This document shows, piece after piece, positions 7,162 through 15,596 of a DNA stretch of 17,913 nucleotides. Both the position numbers and the translations under genes were made by a program. The stretch is from CAYYWP01 sp050176585 (GTDB lineage Bacteria; Desulfobacterota; Binatia; HRBIN30; CADEER01): positions 1-17,913 of the forward strand of contig JBFXHX010000061.1 of the NCBI GenBank assembly GCA_050176585.1. The letters run 5' to 3'. Position 1 is the first letter of the stretch. The number at the start of each line of letters is the position of its first letter. The notes under the pieces are model-generated. The model was not told the origin of the DNA, made no database searches, and saw nothing but the letters and a program-made list of their open reading frames with translations.

Positions 7162-7254
7162 ACGCGCGCCTTTGCGCCCGCACGCTGGTTTGCTCTAGCG
7201 CGGCGTGCTACTCCCTGACGGCTGATCTCCGCCAGTCCCAGTGGTGTTTCCGAC

Positions 7255-8595
7255 ATGACGCAAGTGACGATGGACAAGATCGTGAACCTCGCCAAACGGC
7301 GCGGCTTCACCTTTCAGTCGAGTGAAATCTACGGCGGCCTGAACAGCTGCTGGGACTACGGTCCGCTGGGCGTCGAGCTGAAGCGGAACGTGAAGAACGC
7401 CTGGTGGCGCGATATGGTTCAGACCCGCGACGACATCGTCGGGATCGACTGCTCTATCCTCATGCATCCGCGCGTCTGGGAGGCATCCGGGCATCTGGCC
7501 GGCTTCACGGACCCGCTCGTCGACTGCCGCGAGTGCAAGGGCCGCTTTCGCGCCGATCGCTTGGCCGACGCTCAGTGTCCGCTGAAGCCGAGCAAGGCTC
7601 CGGGCCAATACGAGCGCTGTGACCTCACCGAGGCGCGTCAGTTCAACCTGATGTTCAAGACGTTCATGGGGCCGGTCGAGGACACCGCAAGCACCGTCTA
7701 CATGCGGCCGGAGACGGCGCAGGGCATTTTCGTCAATTTCAAGAACGTACAAACGACCTCGCGCCAGAAAATGCCGTTCGGCATCGCGCAAATCGGCAAG
7801 TCGTTCCGCAATGAGATCACGCCCGGGAACTTCCTCTTCCGCACCCGCGAGTTCGAGCAGATGGAGATGGAGTTCTTCGTCAAGCCGGGCGACGACGAGC
7901 GCTGGTTTGAATATTGGACCGAGGCGCGGCTCCAGTGGTACGTGCAACTCGGGATTCGGCGCGACAAGCTGCGCCTCCGTGCGCACGGCGCGGACGAGCT
8001 GGCCCACTACGCCAAGGGGTGCGCCGACATCGAGTACGAATTCCCGATCGGCTGGTCGGAGCTCGAGGGCATCGCCAACCGCACGGATTTCGACCTGCGC
8101 CGGCATGCGGAGTACAGCGGCAAGGACCTGCGCTACTTCGACGAGGAGTCGCGCGAGCACTATTTCCCCTACGTGATCGAACCGGCCGCCGGCGCCGACC
8201 GCGCAACGCTGGCGTTTTTGGTCGATGCCTACGACGAGGACGTCGCCGACGGCGAACCGCGCACCGTGTTGCGCCTCCACCCGCAGCTCGCGCCGATCAA
8301 AGCGGCGGTGTTCCCCTTGCTGCGCAAGGACGGGCAGCCGGAAAAGGCCCAACGGGTGTACGACCTGCTGCGGCCTCATTATTCGGTGGACTACGACCAA
8401 TCGGGCGCCATCGGCCGCCGCTACCGCCGGCAGGACGAGATCGGCACGCCCTTCGGCATCACGGTCGATCATCAAACCATGGCGGATGACACGGTCACGC
8501 TCCGCGATCGCGACTCGATGCAACAGGAGCGCCTGCCCATCGACGCCTTGATCGGCGAGTTGGCGATGCGGTTGGCGCGGCCGTTTACGAGGTAG
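7255..8595 (+). CDS. glyS: Glycyl-tRNA synthetase, single-chain (alpha2) type
   Basis: Class II aminoacyl-tRNA synthetase that charges tRNA-Gly in the cytoplasm. The 446-residue product is the homodimeric type, not the alpha2beta2 GlyQ/GlyS type of many bacteria. Signatures: GFTFQSSEIYGGLNSCWDYGPLG near the N-terminus, DLTEARQFNLMFKT, MRPETAQGIFVNF, the motif 2 region IGKSFRNEITPGNFLFRTRE, and the motif 3 region GTPFGITVDHQ with DTVTLRDRDS, then the short anticodon-binding domain. The insertion normally carrying CxxC...CxxC reads CRECKGRFRAD, then C-P-L-K-P, then ERCDLTE, so the second Cys pair is stretched. ATG 7255 is used, with a second ATG in frame at 7270. Neither has a strong Shine-Dalgarno sequence. 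ppdK follows 5 bp after its stop. Confidence 0.95.
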   Translation: MTQVTMDKIVNLAKRRGFTFQSSEIYGGLNSCWDYGPLGVELKRNVKNAWWRDMVQTRDDIVGIDCSILMHPRVWEASGHLAGFTDPLVDCRECKGRFRADRLADAQCPLKPSKAPGQYERCDLTEARQFNLMFKTFMGPVEDTASTVYMRPETAQGIFVNFKNVQTTSRQKMPFGIAQIGKSFRNEITPGNFLFRTREFEQMEMEFFVKPGDDERWFEYWTEARLQWYVQLGIRRDKLRLRAHGADELAHYAKGCADIEYEFPIGWSELEGIANRTDFDLRRHAEYSGKDLRYFDEESREHYFPYVIEPAAGADRATLAFLVDAYDEDVADGEPRTVLRLHPQLAPIKAAVFPLLRKDGQPEKAQRVYDLLRPHYSVDYDQSGAIGRRYRRQDEIGTPFGITVDHQTMADDTVTLRDRDSMQQERLPIDALIGELAMRLARPFTR

Positions 8596-8600
8596 TTTCA

Positions 8601-11393
8601 ATGGGCGGACGAACGGGTTCCAAGACAGTGCGGCCGGCGACGCGCACCGCTGCGCGCGCCAGGACGGCCGCGCGCCCGAGCAAGCTGGTCTACGCGTTCG
8701 GCGGCGGCGCCGCCGATGGCCATGCGGGCATGAAGGACCTCCTGGGCGGCAAGGGCGCCAATCTCGCCGAGATGGCCGGTCTGGGCCTACCCGTACCGCC
8801 CGGATTCACGATCTCCACGGCGGTGTGTACGTACTACTACGAACACGGCCGCCGCTATCCGGCCACCCTGCGCGGCGAGGTCGAACGCCAGTTGCAACGG
8901 GTCGAGCGGAGCGTCGGCAAGCGTTTCGGCGACCCCGCCAACCCGCTGCTCGTCTCCGTCCGGTCCGGTGCGCGCGCTTCGATGCCCGGCATGATGGACA
9001 CCATCCTCAACCTCGGCCTCAACGACCGCACCGTCGAAGGGCTCATCGCGCTCACCGGCAATCCGCGCTTCGCCTACGATTCATATCGCCGGTTCGTACA
9101 AATGTACGGCGACGTCGTGCTCGGGCTGAAGCCGGAATCCAAAGAAGAGATCGATCCGTTCGAAGAGATCCTCGAGCGCACGAAGCGCGCCCGGGGCGTG
9201 CAGCTCGACACCGAGCTCACCGCCGAGGACCTGCGCGACCTCGTGCAAGAGTTCAAGGCGGCGATTCGCGAGCGGCGCGGCGCCGACTTTCCCGAGGACG
9301 TGCACGAGCAACTGTGGGGCGCCATCGGCGCCGTGTTCGGCTCGTGGCACAACGACCGCGCCATCACCTACCGAAAGCTCAACAACATCCCCGAGTCGTG
9401 GGGCACGGCGGTGAACGTCCAGGCGATGGTGTTCGGCAACATGGGCGAGGACTCGGGCACGGGCGTCGCCTTCACGCGCGATCCCGCCACCGGCGAGAAC
9501 GCCTTTTACGGCGAGTTCCTGATGAACGCGCAGGGCGAGGATGTCGTCGCCGGCACCCGCACGCCGCTGCCGATTCGCGAGCTCGAGCGCACCGAACCCC
9601 GCATCTACGGGCAGCTGATGAAGATCCGCCGCGTGCTCGAGCGCCACTACCGCGACGTGATGGATATCGAGTTCACCATCCAGCAGGGCGACCTCTACAT
9701 GCTCCAATGCCGGGTGGCGAAGCGCACCGGTACGGCCGCGATCCGCATCGCGGTGGACATGGTCGGCGAGCGGCTCATCAACTGGAAAGAAGCGCTGTTG
9801 CGCGTCGATCCGGAGCAGTTGAGCCAGCTTCTGCGCCCTACCTTCATCCCGGCCGAGAAGGACGAGGCCGTGCGCGAACAGCGGCGCCTCGCCACCGGCC
9901 TCAACGCCGGGCCCGGAGCGGCGACGGGACGCATCTACTTCAACGCGGAAGATGCGGAAGCGGCGGCGGGCCGGGGTGAGCCGGTCATCCTGGTGCGCAT
10001 CGAGACCTCGCCCGACGACATCCGCGGCATGGCGGTCGCGCAGGGCATCCTCACGGCGCGCGGCGGCATGACCAGCCACGCCGCGCTGGTCGCCCGCCAG
10101 ATGGGCAAGGTCTGCGTCGCCGGCTGCGAGTCGCTGCGTATCGATTACCGGGCGCGCGAGCTGCGCGTCGAGGGCGCGGACGACGTCGTGTTGCGCGAGG
10201 GCGACGATCTCTCCATCGACGGCACCACCGGCGAGGTGTTTCGCGGCCGCATCGACACCGAGCCGAGCGAAGTCGTGCGCGTGCTGATCGACGGCACGCT
10301 CGACCCCCAGGACGCCGCCGTGTACCGGCAGTACGCCCAGCTGATGCAGTGGGCCGACCGCGCGCGCACGTTGGGCGTGCGCGCCAACGCCGACCAGCCC
10401 GACCAGAGCGCGGCCGCGATCGCCTTCGGCGCCGAAGGTATCGGGCTGTGCCGCACCGAGCACATGTTCTTCGGCGAGCACGAGATCGGCCCGATGCGGG
10501 AGATGATTCTCGCCGACTCGCCCGCGGCCCGGCGCGCGGCGGCGGCCAAGCTATTGCCGCTGCAGCGCAGCGACTTCGCGGGCATTTTCCGCAGTATGGG
10601 CGGCCGGCCCGTCACCATCCGCACGCTCGATCCGCCGCTGCACGAGTTCCTGCCGCACGAGCTCGCGGACCAACAGGCGCTCGCCGATGCGCTCGGCATC
10701 CCGCTGGCACAGGTCCACGAACGCGTGGAGGCGCTGCACGAGTTCAACCCCATGCTCGGTTTTCGGGGCTGCCGGCTCGGCATCATCTACCCCGAAATCA
10801 CGGAAATGCAGGCCCGCGCGATCTTCGAAGCCGCGATCGAGGTCGAGAAAGAGGGGATCCGCGTACGCCCCGAGGTCATGATCCCGCTGGTGGGCGACGT
10901 GAAGGAGCTCGAGCTCCAGGCGGCGGTCGTCCGGCGCATCGCCAGCGAAGTGATGGCGGAGCACCGCAGCAAGCTCACGTACTCGATCGGCACGATGATC
11001 GAGGTGCCGCGGGGGGCGTTGACCGCCGACCAGATCGCCCGCGCGGCCGATTTCTTTTCATTCGGAACCAATGACTTGACCCAGACCACGCTCGGCGTCT
11101 CGCGCGACGACGCCGGCCGCTTCCTGGTGCCGTACGTGAACGAGCTTGAGATCTACCCGCGCGATCCCTTCCAGTCGATCGACGAGGAGGGCGTAGGAGC
11201 GCTGATCCGCACCGCCGTGGATCGCGGCCGCGGTGCACGACCCGCACTCAAGCTCGGCATCTGCGGCGAGCACGGCGGCGATCCGCGCTCGGTGATCTTC
11301 TGTCACCGCGTGGGTCTCGACTACGTCTCCTGCTCGCCCTATCGAGTGCCGATCGCGCGGCTCGCCGCCGCGCACGCTGCCCTGACCTCGTGA
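8601..11393 (+). CDS. ppdK: Pyruvate, phosphate dikinase
   Basis: Interconverts pyruvate + ATP + phosphate and phosphoenolpyruvate + AMP + pyrophosphate (gluconeogenic, or glycolytic in PPi-using organisms). The 930 residues include the N-terminal ATP-grasp domain (GGKGANLAEMAGLGLPVPPGF; VRSGARASMPGMMDTILNLG), the swivelling phosphohistidine domain (TARGGMTSHAALVARQMGK, catalytic His493) and the PEP/pyruvate-binding barrel (NPMLGFRGCRLGI, FFSFGTNDLTQTTLG, GICGEHGGDP with catalytic Cys888). It therefore looks complete and active. The first 28 or so residues before KLVYAFGGG are a low-complexity Arg/Ala/Thr/Lys tail not typical of the family; the ATG is supported by GAGG inside the end of glyS, with proper spacing. 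The 5-bp gap implies translational coupling with glyS. This pairing is known from some deltaproteobacteria. Confidence 0.97.
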   Translation: MGGRTGSKTVRPATRTAARARTAARPSKLVYAFGGGAADGHAGMKDLLGGKGANLAEMAGLGLPVPPGFTISTAVCTYYYEHGRRYPATLRGEVERQLQRVERSVGKRFGDPANPLLVSVRSGARASMPGMMDTILNLGLNDRTVEGLIALTGNPRFAYDSYRRFVQMYGDVVLGLKPESKEEIDPFEEILERTKRARGVQLDTELTAEDLRDLVQEFKAAIRERRGADFPEDVHEQLWGAIGAVFGSWHNDRAITYRKLNNIPESWGTAVNVQAMVFGNMGEDSGTGVAFTRDPATGENAFYGEFLMNAQGEDVVAGTRTPLPIRELERTEPRIYGQLMKIRRVLERHYRDVMDIEFTIQQGDLYMLQCRVAKRTGTAAIRIAVDMVGERLINWKEALLRVDPEQLSQLLRPTFIPAEKDEAVREQRRLATGLNAGPGAATGRIYFNAEDAEAAAGRGEPVILVRIETSPDDIRGMAVAQGILTARGGMTSHAALVARQMGKVCVAGCESLRIDYRARELRVEGADDVVLREGDDLSIDGTTGEVFRGRIDTEPSEVVRVLIDGTLDPQDAAVYRQYAQLMQWADRARTLGVRANADQPDQSAAAIAFGAEGIGLCRTEHMFFGEHEIGPMREMILADSPAARRAAAAKLLPLQRSDFAGIFRSMGGRPVTIRTLDPPLHEFLPHELADQQALADALGIPLAQVHERVEALHEFNPMLGFRGCRLGIIYPEITEMQARAIFEAAIEVEKEGIRVRPEVMIPLVGDVKELELQAAVVRRIASEVMAEHRSKLTYSIGTMIEVPRGALTADQIARAADFFSFGTNDLTQTTLGVSRDDAGRFLVPYVNELEIYPRDPFQSIDEEGVGALIRTAVDRGRGARPALKLGICGEHGGDPRSVIFCHRVGLDYVSCSPYRVPIARLAAAHAALTS

Positions 11394-11479
11394 GCCCCGC
11401 CACCCGCGTACAGCGCTGGCCGAGCGGCGCGCTCGTGTGGGCGGGCCCGCCGGCCGGCTGACCACCACCGGGTGAGCGA

Positions 11480-12343
11480 GTGGCGGCGCGTCTGACACGG
11501 CGTCCCACCATCGGCGGCGGCACGCGGGTGGTCGGGATCATCGGCGATCCGGTCCGGCACAGCCGCTCACCGGCCATGCACAATGCCGCCTTCGCGGCGC
11601 TCGGGCTCGACTGGGTCTACGTGCCGTTCGCCGTCGGCGCGCGAGACGTCGGCCGCGCGGTGGCGGGAATTCGCGCCCTCGGCCTGGCCGGCGCGAATGT
11701 CACGGTGCCGCACAAGCAAGCGGTGCTCGCACACCTCGATGTCGTCCACCCCCTCGCGCAGCGCGTTGGGGCGGTGAACACCATCGTGAACCGCGGCGGC
11801 GTGCTGCACGGCGACAACACCGACGTGTACGGGTTCGCGCAACTGCTGCGCGGTGCGCGCGCCCGCCTGCGCCGGCGCCCCGTCGTGGTGATCGGCGCCG
11901 GCGGGTCTTCGCGGGCGGTGCTGGCCGCGCTTTCCGCCAGCGGTGCGACGCCCATCACGATCGTTAACCGCACGACCAGCCGCGCGCGGACAGTGGCGCG
12001 CCGCTTTCCAGAGTTGGCCCTCCGGGTCGCGCCGTTGTCCTCGCTCACCCGGCAGGGGTGCCTCGCGGACGCCGCCGCGGTCATCAACACGACGTCGGCC
12101 GGCCTGCACGGCGCCGAGCTGCCGATCGCATACGAGGCTTCCCCGGCCGAGTGCCTGTTCATCGACCTCCTGTACGGCGGTGACACCGCGTTCCTGCGCG
12201 GCGCACGGCGGGCGCGGCGGCGAGCATCGGACGGCGCCGAGATGCTCCTCCATCAGGGCGCCAGGGCATTTGCCATGTGGACTGGGCGCCGCCCGCCGCT
12301 AAATGTGATGCGCCGAGCACTGAACGGCAAAAATCGCGCTTGA
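11480..12343 (+). CDS. aroE: Shikimate dehydrogenase (NADP+)
   Basis: Reduces 3-dehydroshikimate to shikimate in the aromatic amino-acid pathway. In 287 residues the expected sites are present: the shikimate-binding HSRSPAMHN (27-35), NVTVPHK with catalytic Lys79, AVNT with Asn100, GDNTDVYGF with catalytic Asp115 (the common NTDG reads NTDV), the NADP Rossmann loop GAGGSSRAV (139-147), the NRT phosphate-selecting motif (163-165), NTTSAGL, and AEMLLHQGARAF with Gln259. The GTG start at 11480 has GGTGAG just upstream; an extra 15 or so residues precede the core compared with short AroE proteins. The gap after ppdK (86 bp) holds only a GC-rich palindrome. It runs in the same direction as pilB, 69 bp ahead. 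Confidence 0.96.
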   Translation: MAARLTRRPTIGGGTRVVGIIGDPVRHSRSPAMHNAAFAALGLDWVYVPFAVGARDVGRAVAGIRALGLAGANVTVPHKQAVLAHLDVVHPLAQRVGAVNTIVNRGGVLHGDNTDVYGFAQLLRGARARLRRRPVVVIGAGGSSRAVLAALSASGATPITIVNRTTSRARTVARRFPELALRVAPLSSLTRQGCLADAAAVINTTSAGLHGAELPIAYEASPAECLFIDLLYGGDTAFLRGARRARRRASDGAEMLLHQGARAFAMWTGRRPPLNVMRRALNGKNRA

Positions 12344-12412
12344 CCAGCTGGGGGGCCGTCGCTACCGTCGCGCCCCGCCGTCGGCGCGCGGCGTTGCCAA
12401 GACGATCGCCCC

Positions 12413-14113
12413 ATGAGCACCCGCCTCGGAGAGTTGCTCGTCAAGCGCGGGCTGATCAACAGCGCGCAGCTCGAGCGCGCCCTGCAGCACACAGAGCAGG
12501 AAGAGTACGGCGCGCTCAGCACGGCGCTCGTCGGCCTGCGCATCTTCAGCGACGGCGAGCTCACCGCCCTGCTGCAGAAGGAGTATCGGCTGCCGCTGGT
12601 CGATCCGGCGGCTATGGAGGTTCCGGCGGAAGTAGCCCGCCTGGTCCCGCCGACGCTCGCGCGGCGCCATCACCTGGTGCCGATCAGCCTCACCGGGTCG
12701 ACGCTGACCCTCGCGATGTCGGATCCGTCGAACCTGGTCGCCATCAACGAAGTCAAATTCCTCACCGGGTACGACGTGAAAGTGGCGGTCGCCGCGACCA
12801 GCTCGGTGAGCGCGGCGATCGCCGCGCTCTACGACCAGGCCAGCGATTACAGCGAAGTGCTGGCCGAGGTGGAGAGCGAGGATGTCGAGCTCGTCAAGCA
12901 AGAGGCGGAGATCGATGTCAAAGAGCTCGAGCGCGCCACCGAAGACGCGCCGGTCGTCCGCCTGGTGAATGCCATTCTCACCAGCGCGGTGAAGCGGCGG
13001 GCGAGCGACATCCACCTCGAGCCGTTCGAGAAGATGTTCCGCGTCCGCTACCGCGTCGACGGCGTGCTCGAAGAGATCATGAAACCGCCGCTCAAGCTGA
13101 AGAACGCGATCACCTCGCGCGTGAAAGTGATGGCGCAGCTCGACATCGCCGAGCGGCGGTTGCCTCAGGACGGCCGCATCAAGCTGAAGTTCGGTCCCGG
13201 CCAGGACATGGATTTTCGCGTCTCCGTGCTGCCGACGATTTTCGGCGAGAAGATCGTGTTGCGTTTGCTGGACAAGTCGAACCTGCAACTCGACATGACC
13301 AAGCTCGGGTTCGAAGAGCAGGCGCTCAAGCACTTCATGGAGGCGATCTACAAGCCGTACGGCATGGTATTGGTCACCGGCCCAACTGGCAGCGGCAAGA
13401 CGACCACCCTGTACTCGGCGCTGTCCGAGCTGAACAAGATCACCTCCAACATCTCCACTGCCGAAGACCCCGTGGAGTACAACCTGGTCGGCATCAACCA
13501 GGTGCAGATCCACGAGGAAATCGGGCTGAACTTCGCCAACGCCCTGCGCTCCTTCCTGCGCCAGGACCCCGACATCATCATGGTCGGGGAGGTGCGCGAT
13601 TTCGAAACCGCCGAGATCGCCATCAAAGCCGCGCTCACGGGGCATCTGGTCCTGTCCACCCTGCACACCAACGATGCGCCGTCCACGATCAACCGGTTGC
13701 TGAACATGGGCGTCGAACCGTTCCTGGTGGCGTCCTCGGTGAACCTCGTCCTCGCCCAGCGCTTGGCGCGCCTGATCTGCCAGGCGTGCAAGGAGCCGGT
13801 GGAGATCCACCCGCACGTCCTGGTCGAGCTCGGCATGAGCCGCGAGGAAGTGCCGGGGCCGATTTCGTGCTTTCGCGGTGCCGGCTGTCCGCAGTGCAGC
13901 GGCACCGGCTATCGCGGCCGGGTGGCGCTCTACGAGGTGATGCCGGTGACCGAAGAGCTGCGCGACCTGGTCCTGTCAGGGGCGTCGGCGACCGACATCA
14001 AGAAGACCGCGATGTCCTTCGGCATGAAGACGCTGCGGCAGAGCGGCCTGATGAAGCTCCAGCAGGGGCTGACGACGGTCGAAGAAGTGCTGCGCGTCAC
14101 CATGGCCGATTGA
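12413..14113 (+). CDS. pilB: Type IV pilus extension ATPase PilB
   Basis: Hexameric cytoplasmic motor that powers pilin polymerisation. The 566 residues begin with a MshEN/T2SSE_N-type domain (LGELLVKRGLINSAQLERAL, then the RLPLVDPAAMEVP region), which in relatives can bind c-di-GMP; I did not confirm the binding residues. The ATPase core has RASDIHLEPFE, Walker A GPTGSGKT (323-330), the Asp-box region STAEDPVEY, Walker B DPDIIMVGEVRD and the His box LVLSTLHTNDAP. A zinc-binding four-Cys site typical of PilB/GspE is present (Cys456, 459, 492, 495). ATG 12413 gives a normal length, though only a weak Shine-Dalgarno sequence is seen. It is the first gene of the pil block, 50 bp before pilT. Confidence 0.96.
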   Translation: MSTRLGELLVKRGLINSAQLERALQHTEQEEYGALSTALVGLRIFSDGELTALLQKEYRLPLVDPAAMEVPAEVARLVPPTLARRHHLVPISLTGSTLTLAMSDPSNLVAINEVKFLTGYDVKVAVAATSSVSAAIAALYDQASDYSEVLAEVESEDVELVKQEAEIDVKELERATEDAPVVRLVNAILTSAVKRRASDIHLEPFEKMFRVRYRVDGVLEEIMKPPLKLKNAITSRVKVMAQLDIAERRLPQDGRIKLKFGPGQDMDFRVSVLPTIFGEKIVLRLLDKSNLQLDMTKLGFEEQALKHFMEAIYKPYGMVLVTGPTGSGKTTTLYSALSELNKITSNISTAEDPVEYNLVGINQVQIHEEIGLNFANALRSFLRQDPDIIMVGEVRDFETAEIAIKAALTGHLVLSTLHTNDAPSTINRLLNMGVEPFLVASSVNLVLAQRLARLICQACKEPVEIHPHVLVELGMSREEVPGPISCFRGAGCPQCSGTGYRGRVALYEVMPVTEELRDLVLSGASATDIKKTAMSFGMKTLRQSGLMKLQQGLTTVEEVLRVTMAD

Positions 14114-14163
14114 GGCGAGATCGCGCGTCTATCGCGGGCTCACAGTGGGCAGGTCGGGGGACG

Positions 14164-15285
14164 ATGGCTGAAACGGCGGGCGAGAGCGGCGGGAGCGGGG
14201 CAGCGACCCTGCAGGACTTCCTCAAGATCGTGGCCGACCGCGGCGGCACCGATCTGCACGTGACGGCCGAGAGCCCGCCGATGATGCGGATCCACGGCGA
14301 GCTGCGGCCGCTGCCGTTTCCGCCGCTGACGGCCAACGACACGAAGTCGCTCTGCTACAGCGTGCTCACCGAGACGCAGAAGCACCGTTTCGAGGAGACG
14401 CAGGAGCTCGACTTCTCGTTCGGCATCCGGGGCCTCAGCCGGTTCCGCGGCAACTTGTTTCTGCAGCGCGGCTGCGTCGGCGGCGCGTTTCGCACCATCC
14501 CCTACGCCGCGCGGCCGCTCGCCGAGCTGGGACTCCCGCCCGTGGTGGGCGAGCTGACCCGCCTCCCGCGCGGGCTCGTGCTCGTCACCGGCCCCACCGG
14601 CAGCGGCAAGTCGACGACGCTGGCGGCGATGATCGACAAGATCAACAGCGAACGGCACGAGCACATCGTGACGCTCGAGGATCCCATCGAGTTCGTGCAC
14701 CCCCACCGCGGCTGCATCGTCAACCAACGCGAGGTCTACGCCGACACCCACAGCTTCAACGAGGCGCTGCGGCATGTCCTGCGGCAAGATCCGGACGTCG
14801 TGCTGATCGGCGAGATGCGCGATCTCGAGACGGTGATGGCCGCGCTGACCGTAGCCGAGACCGGTCACCTGGTGTTCTCGACCTTACATACCAACAGCGC
14901 TACCCAAACCATCAACCGCATCATCGACATCTTCCCGGAACAGCAGCAGCCGCAGGTGCGCGCCCAGCTCTCGCTGATTCTGCAAGCGGTCATCTCGCAG
15001 CAGCTGATCCCGCGGCTCGACGGCCGCGGCCGCGTGCTCGCCGTCGAGGTGATGATTCCCAATCCGGCGATCCGCAACCTGATCCGGGAAAACAAGATCC
15101 ACCAACTCTACTCGCAGCTGCAGGTGGGGCAGAGCAAATTCGGCATGCAAACGATGACCCAGTCGCTGCTCGACCTCTACACGCGCCGGCTGATCAGCTA
15201 CGAAGAGACCATGGGGCACGCCACCGAGCCGGACGAGCTCCGGCCGATGCTGGGTAACCCCGGCCGCCTCCCCCGCTCCGCCTGA
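14164..15285 (+). CDS. pilT: Type IV pilus retraction ATPase PilT
   Basis: Hexameric motor that depolymerises the pilus and drives retraction and twitching. It has 373 residues: a PAS-like N-terminal domain (GGTDLHVTAESPPMMRIHG), Walker A GPTGSGKST (from residue 143), the Asp-box region TLEDPIEFVHPH, Walker B DPDVVLIGEMRD, the His box LVFSTLHTNSA, and the retraction-specific AIRNLIRE motif at 302-309, which separates PilT from PilB and PilU-type proteins. The start ATG follows a G-rich stretch (AGGTCGGGGG). The same frame stays open far upstream across pilB, but that part is a shadow. The first 12 residues are a short Gly/Ser/Ala tail. It lies between pilB and pilC. Confidence 0.96.
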   Translation: MAETAGESGGSGAATLQDFLKIVADRGGTDLHVTAESPPMMRIHGELRPLPFPPLTANDTKSLCYSVLTETQKHRFEETQELDFSFGIRGLSRFRGNLFLQRGCVGGAFRTIPYAARPLAELGLPPVVGELTRLPRGLVLVTGPTGSGKSTTLAAMIDKINSERHEHIVTLEDPIEFVHPHRGCIVNQREVYADTHSFNEALRHVLRQDPDVVLIGEMRDLETVMAALTVAETGHLVFSTLHTNSATQTINRIIDIFPEQQQPQVRAQLSLILQAVISQQLIPRLDGRGRVLAVEVMIPNPAIRNLIRENKIHQLYSQLQVGQSKFGMQTMTQSLLDLYTRRLISYEETMGHATEPDELRPMLGNPGRLPRSA

Positions 15286-15302
15286 GCGCCGCGCTCCGGG
15301 TC

Positions 15303-15357
15303 CGCGCCGCCAGACTGCGGCGCGAGCGCAGCCTCGTCGCGAGCGGACCGCGTCCGC
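15303..15357 (+). other. Two GC-rich hairpins downstream of pilT
   Basis: A perfect 8-bp stem CGCGCCGC / GCGGCGCG (15303-15310 and 15317-15324, 6-nt loop) is followed by a 6-bp stem GCGGAC / GTCCGC (15343-15348 and 15352-15357, 3-nt loop). Neither has a T run, so they are not classic intrinsic terminators. They could stabilise the pilB-pilT mRNA end or slow RNA polymerase before pilC. Confidence 0.35.
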
Positions 15358-15427
15358 CCGCTTTGCACTCTGCCCGCAGCGCAGCGTCGCCACAGCAGCC
15401 CGCGCCAACGGGACCTCACAAACATTG

Positions 15428-15457
15428 TTGACCGACGATTACCTCACCGCGTGTAAC
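15428..15457 (+). promoter_or_regulatory. Candidate sigma70-type promoter upstream of pilC
   Basis: TTGACC (15428-15433, 5 of 6 matches) and TGTAAC (15452-15457, 4 of 6) are separated by 18 nt in the 311-bp gap between pilT and pilC. The gap (15286-15596) otherwise holds the hairpins at 15303-15357, a sigma54-like site at 15504-15519, and no gene I can support. Confidence 0.3.
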
Positions 15458-15503
15458 ACGGCACATGCGCAGCCCGGTGCACTGAAGGGCCGCGGACGCG
15501 ACG

Positions 15504-15519
15504 TGGCACAGCGCGTGCT
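15504..15519 (+). promoter_or_regulatory. Candidate sigma54 (RpoN) promoter upstream of pilC
   Basis: TGGCAC-N5-GTGCT matches the RpoN consensus TGGCAC-N5-TTGCA at the -24 half exactly and keeps the obligatory GG-N10-GC spacing. It lies about 78 bp before the pilC ATG. Its plausibility rises because the gene after pilC appears to carry a sigma54-activator domain, but in studied systems the known RpoN promoter is at pilA, outside this window. Confidence 0.4.
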
Positions 15520-15596
15520 GTCTGAATGCAGCGAGATCGGCGGCACCGAAGGCGGTTGGAGTTTCCAGGGGATTTCCCGGGGCAGGAGTCAAGAAA

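Noticed and set aside
7162..7254. Gap before glyS checked for a T-box, riboswitch or tRNA
   Set aside because: No T-box sequence, no tRNA-like arms and no convincing -35/-10 pair; I see nothing specific in it.
7195..8601. 468-codon minus-strand frame opposite glyS
   Set aside because: Full antisense of a conserved synthetase, no domain recognised.
9081..10481. 466-codon minus-strand frame opposite ppdK
   Set aside because: Shadow frame; ppdK motifs on the plus strand account for the constraint.
11440..11451. 12-bp palindrome GGCGGGCCCGCC between ppdK and aroE
   Set aside because: No T run and no loop; expected by chance in very GC-rich sequence, so not called a terminator or operator.
12277..14163. 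Upstream 629 codons of the frame that later becomes pilT
   Set aside because: Out of frame with pilB, Arg/Gly-rich shadow sequence; PilT homology starts only after ATG 14164.
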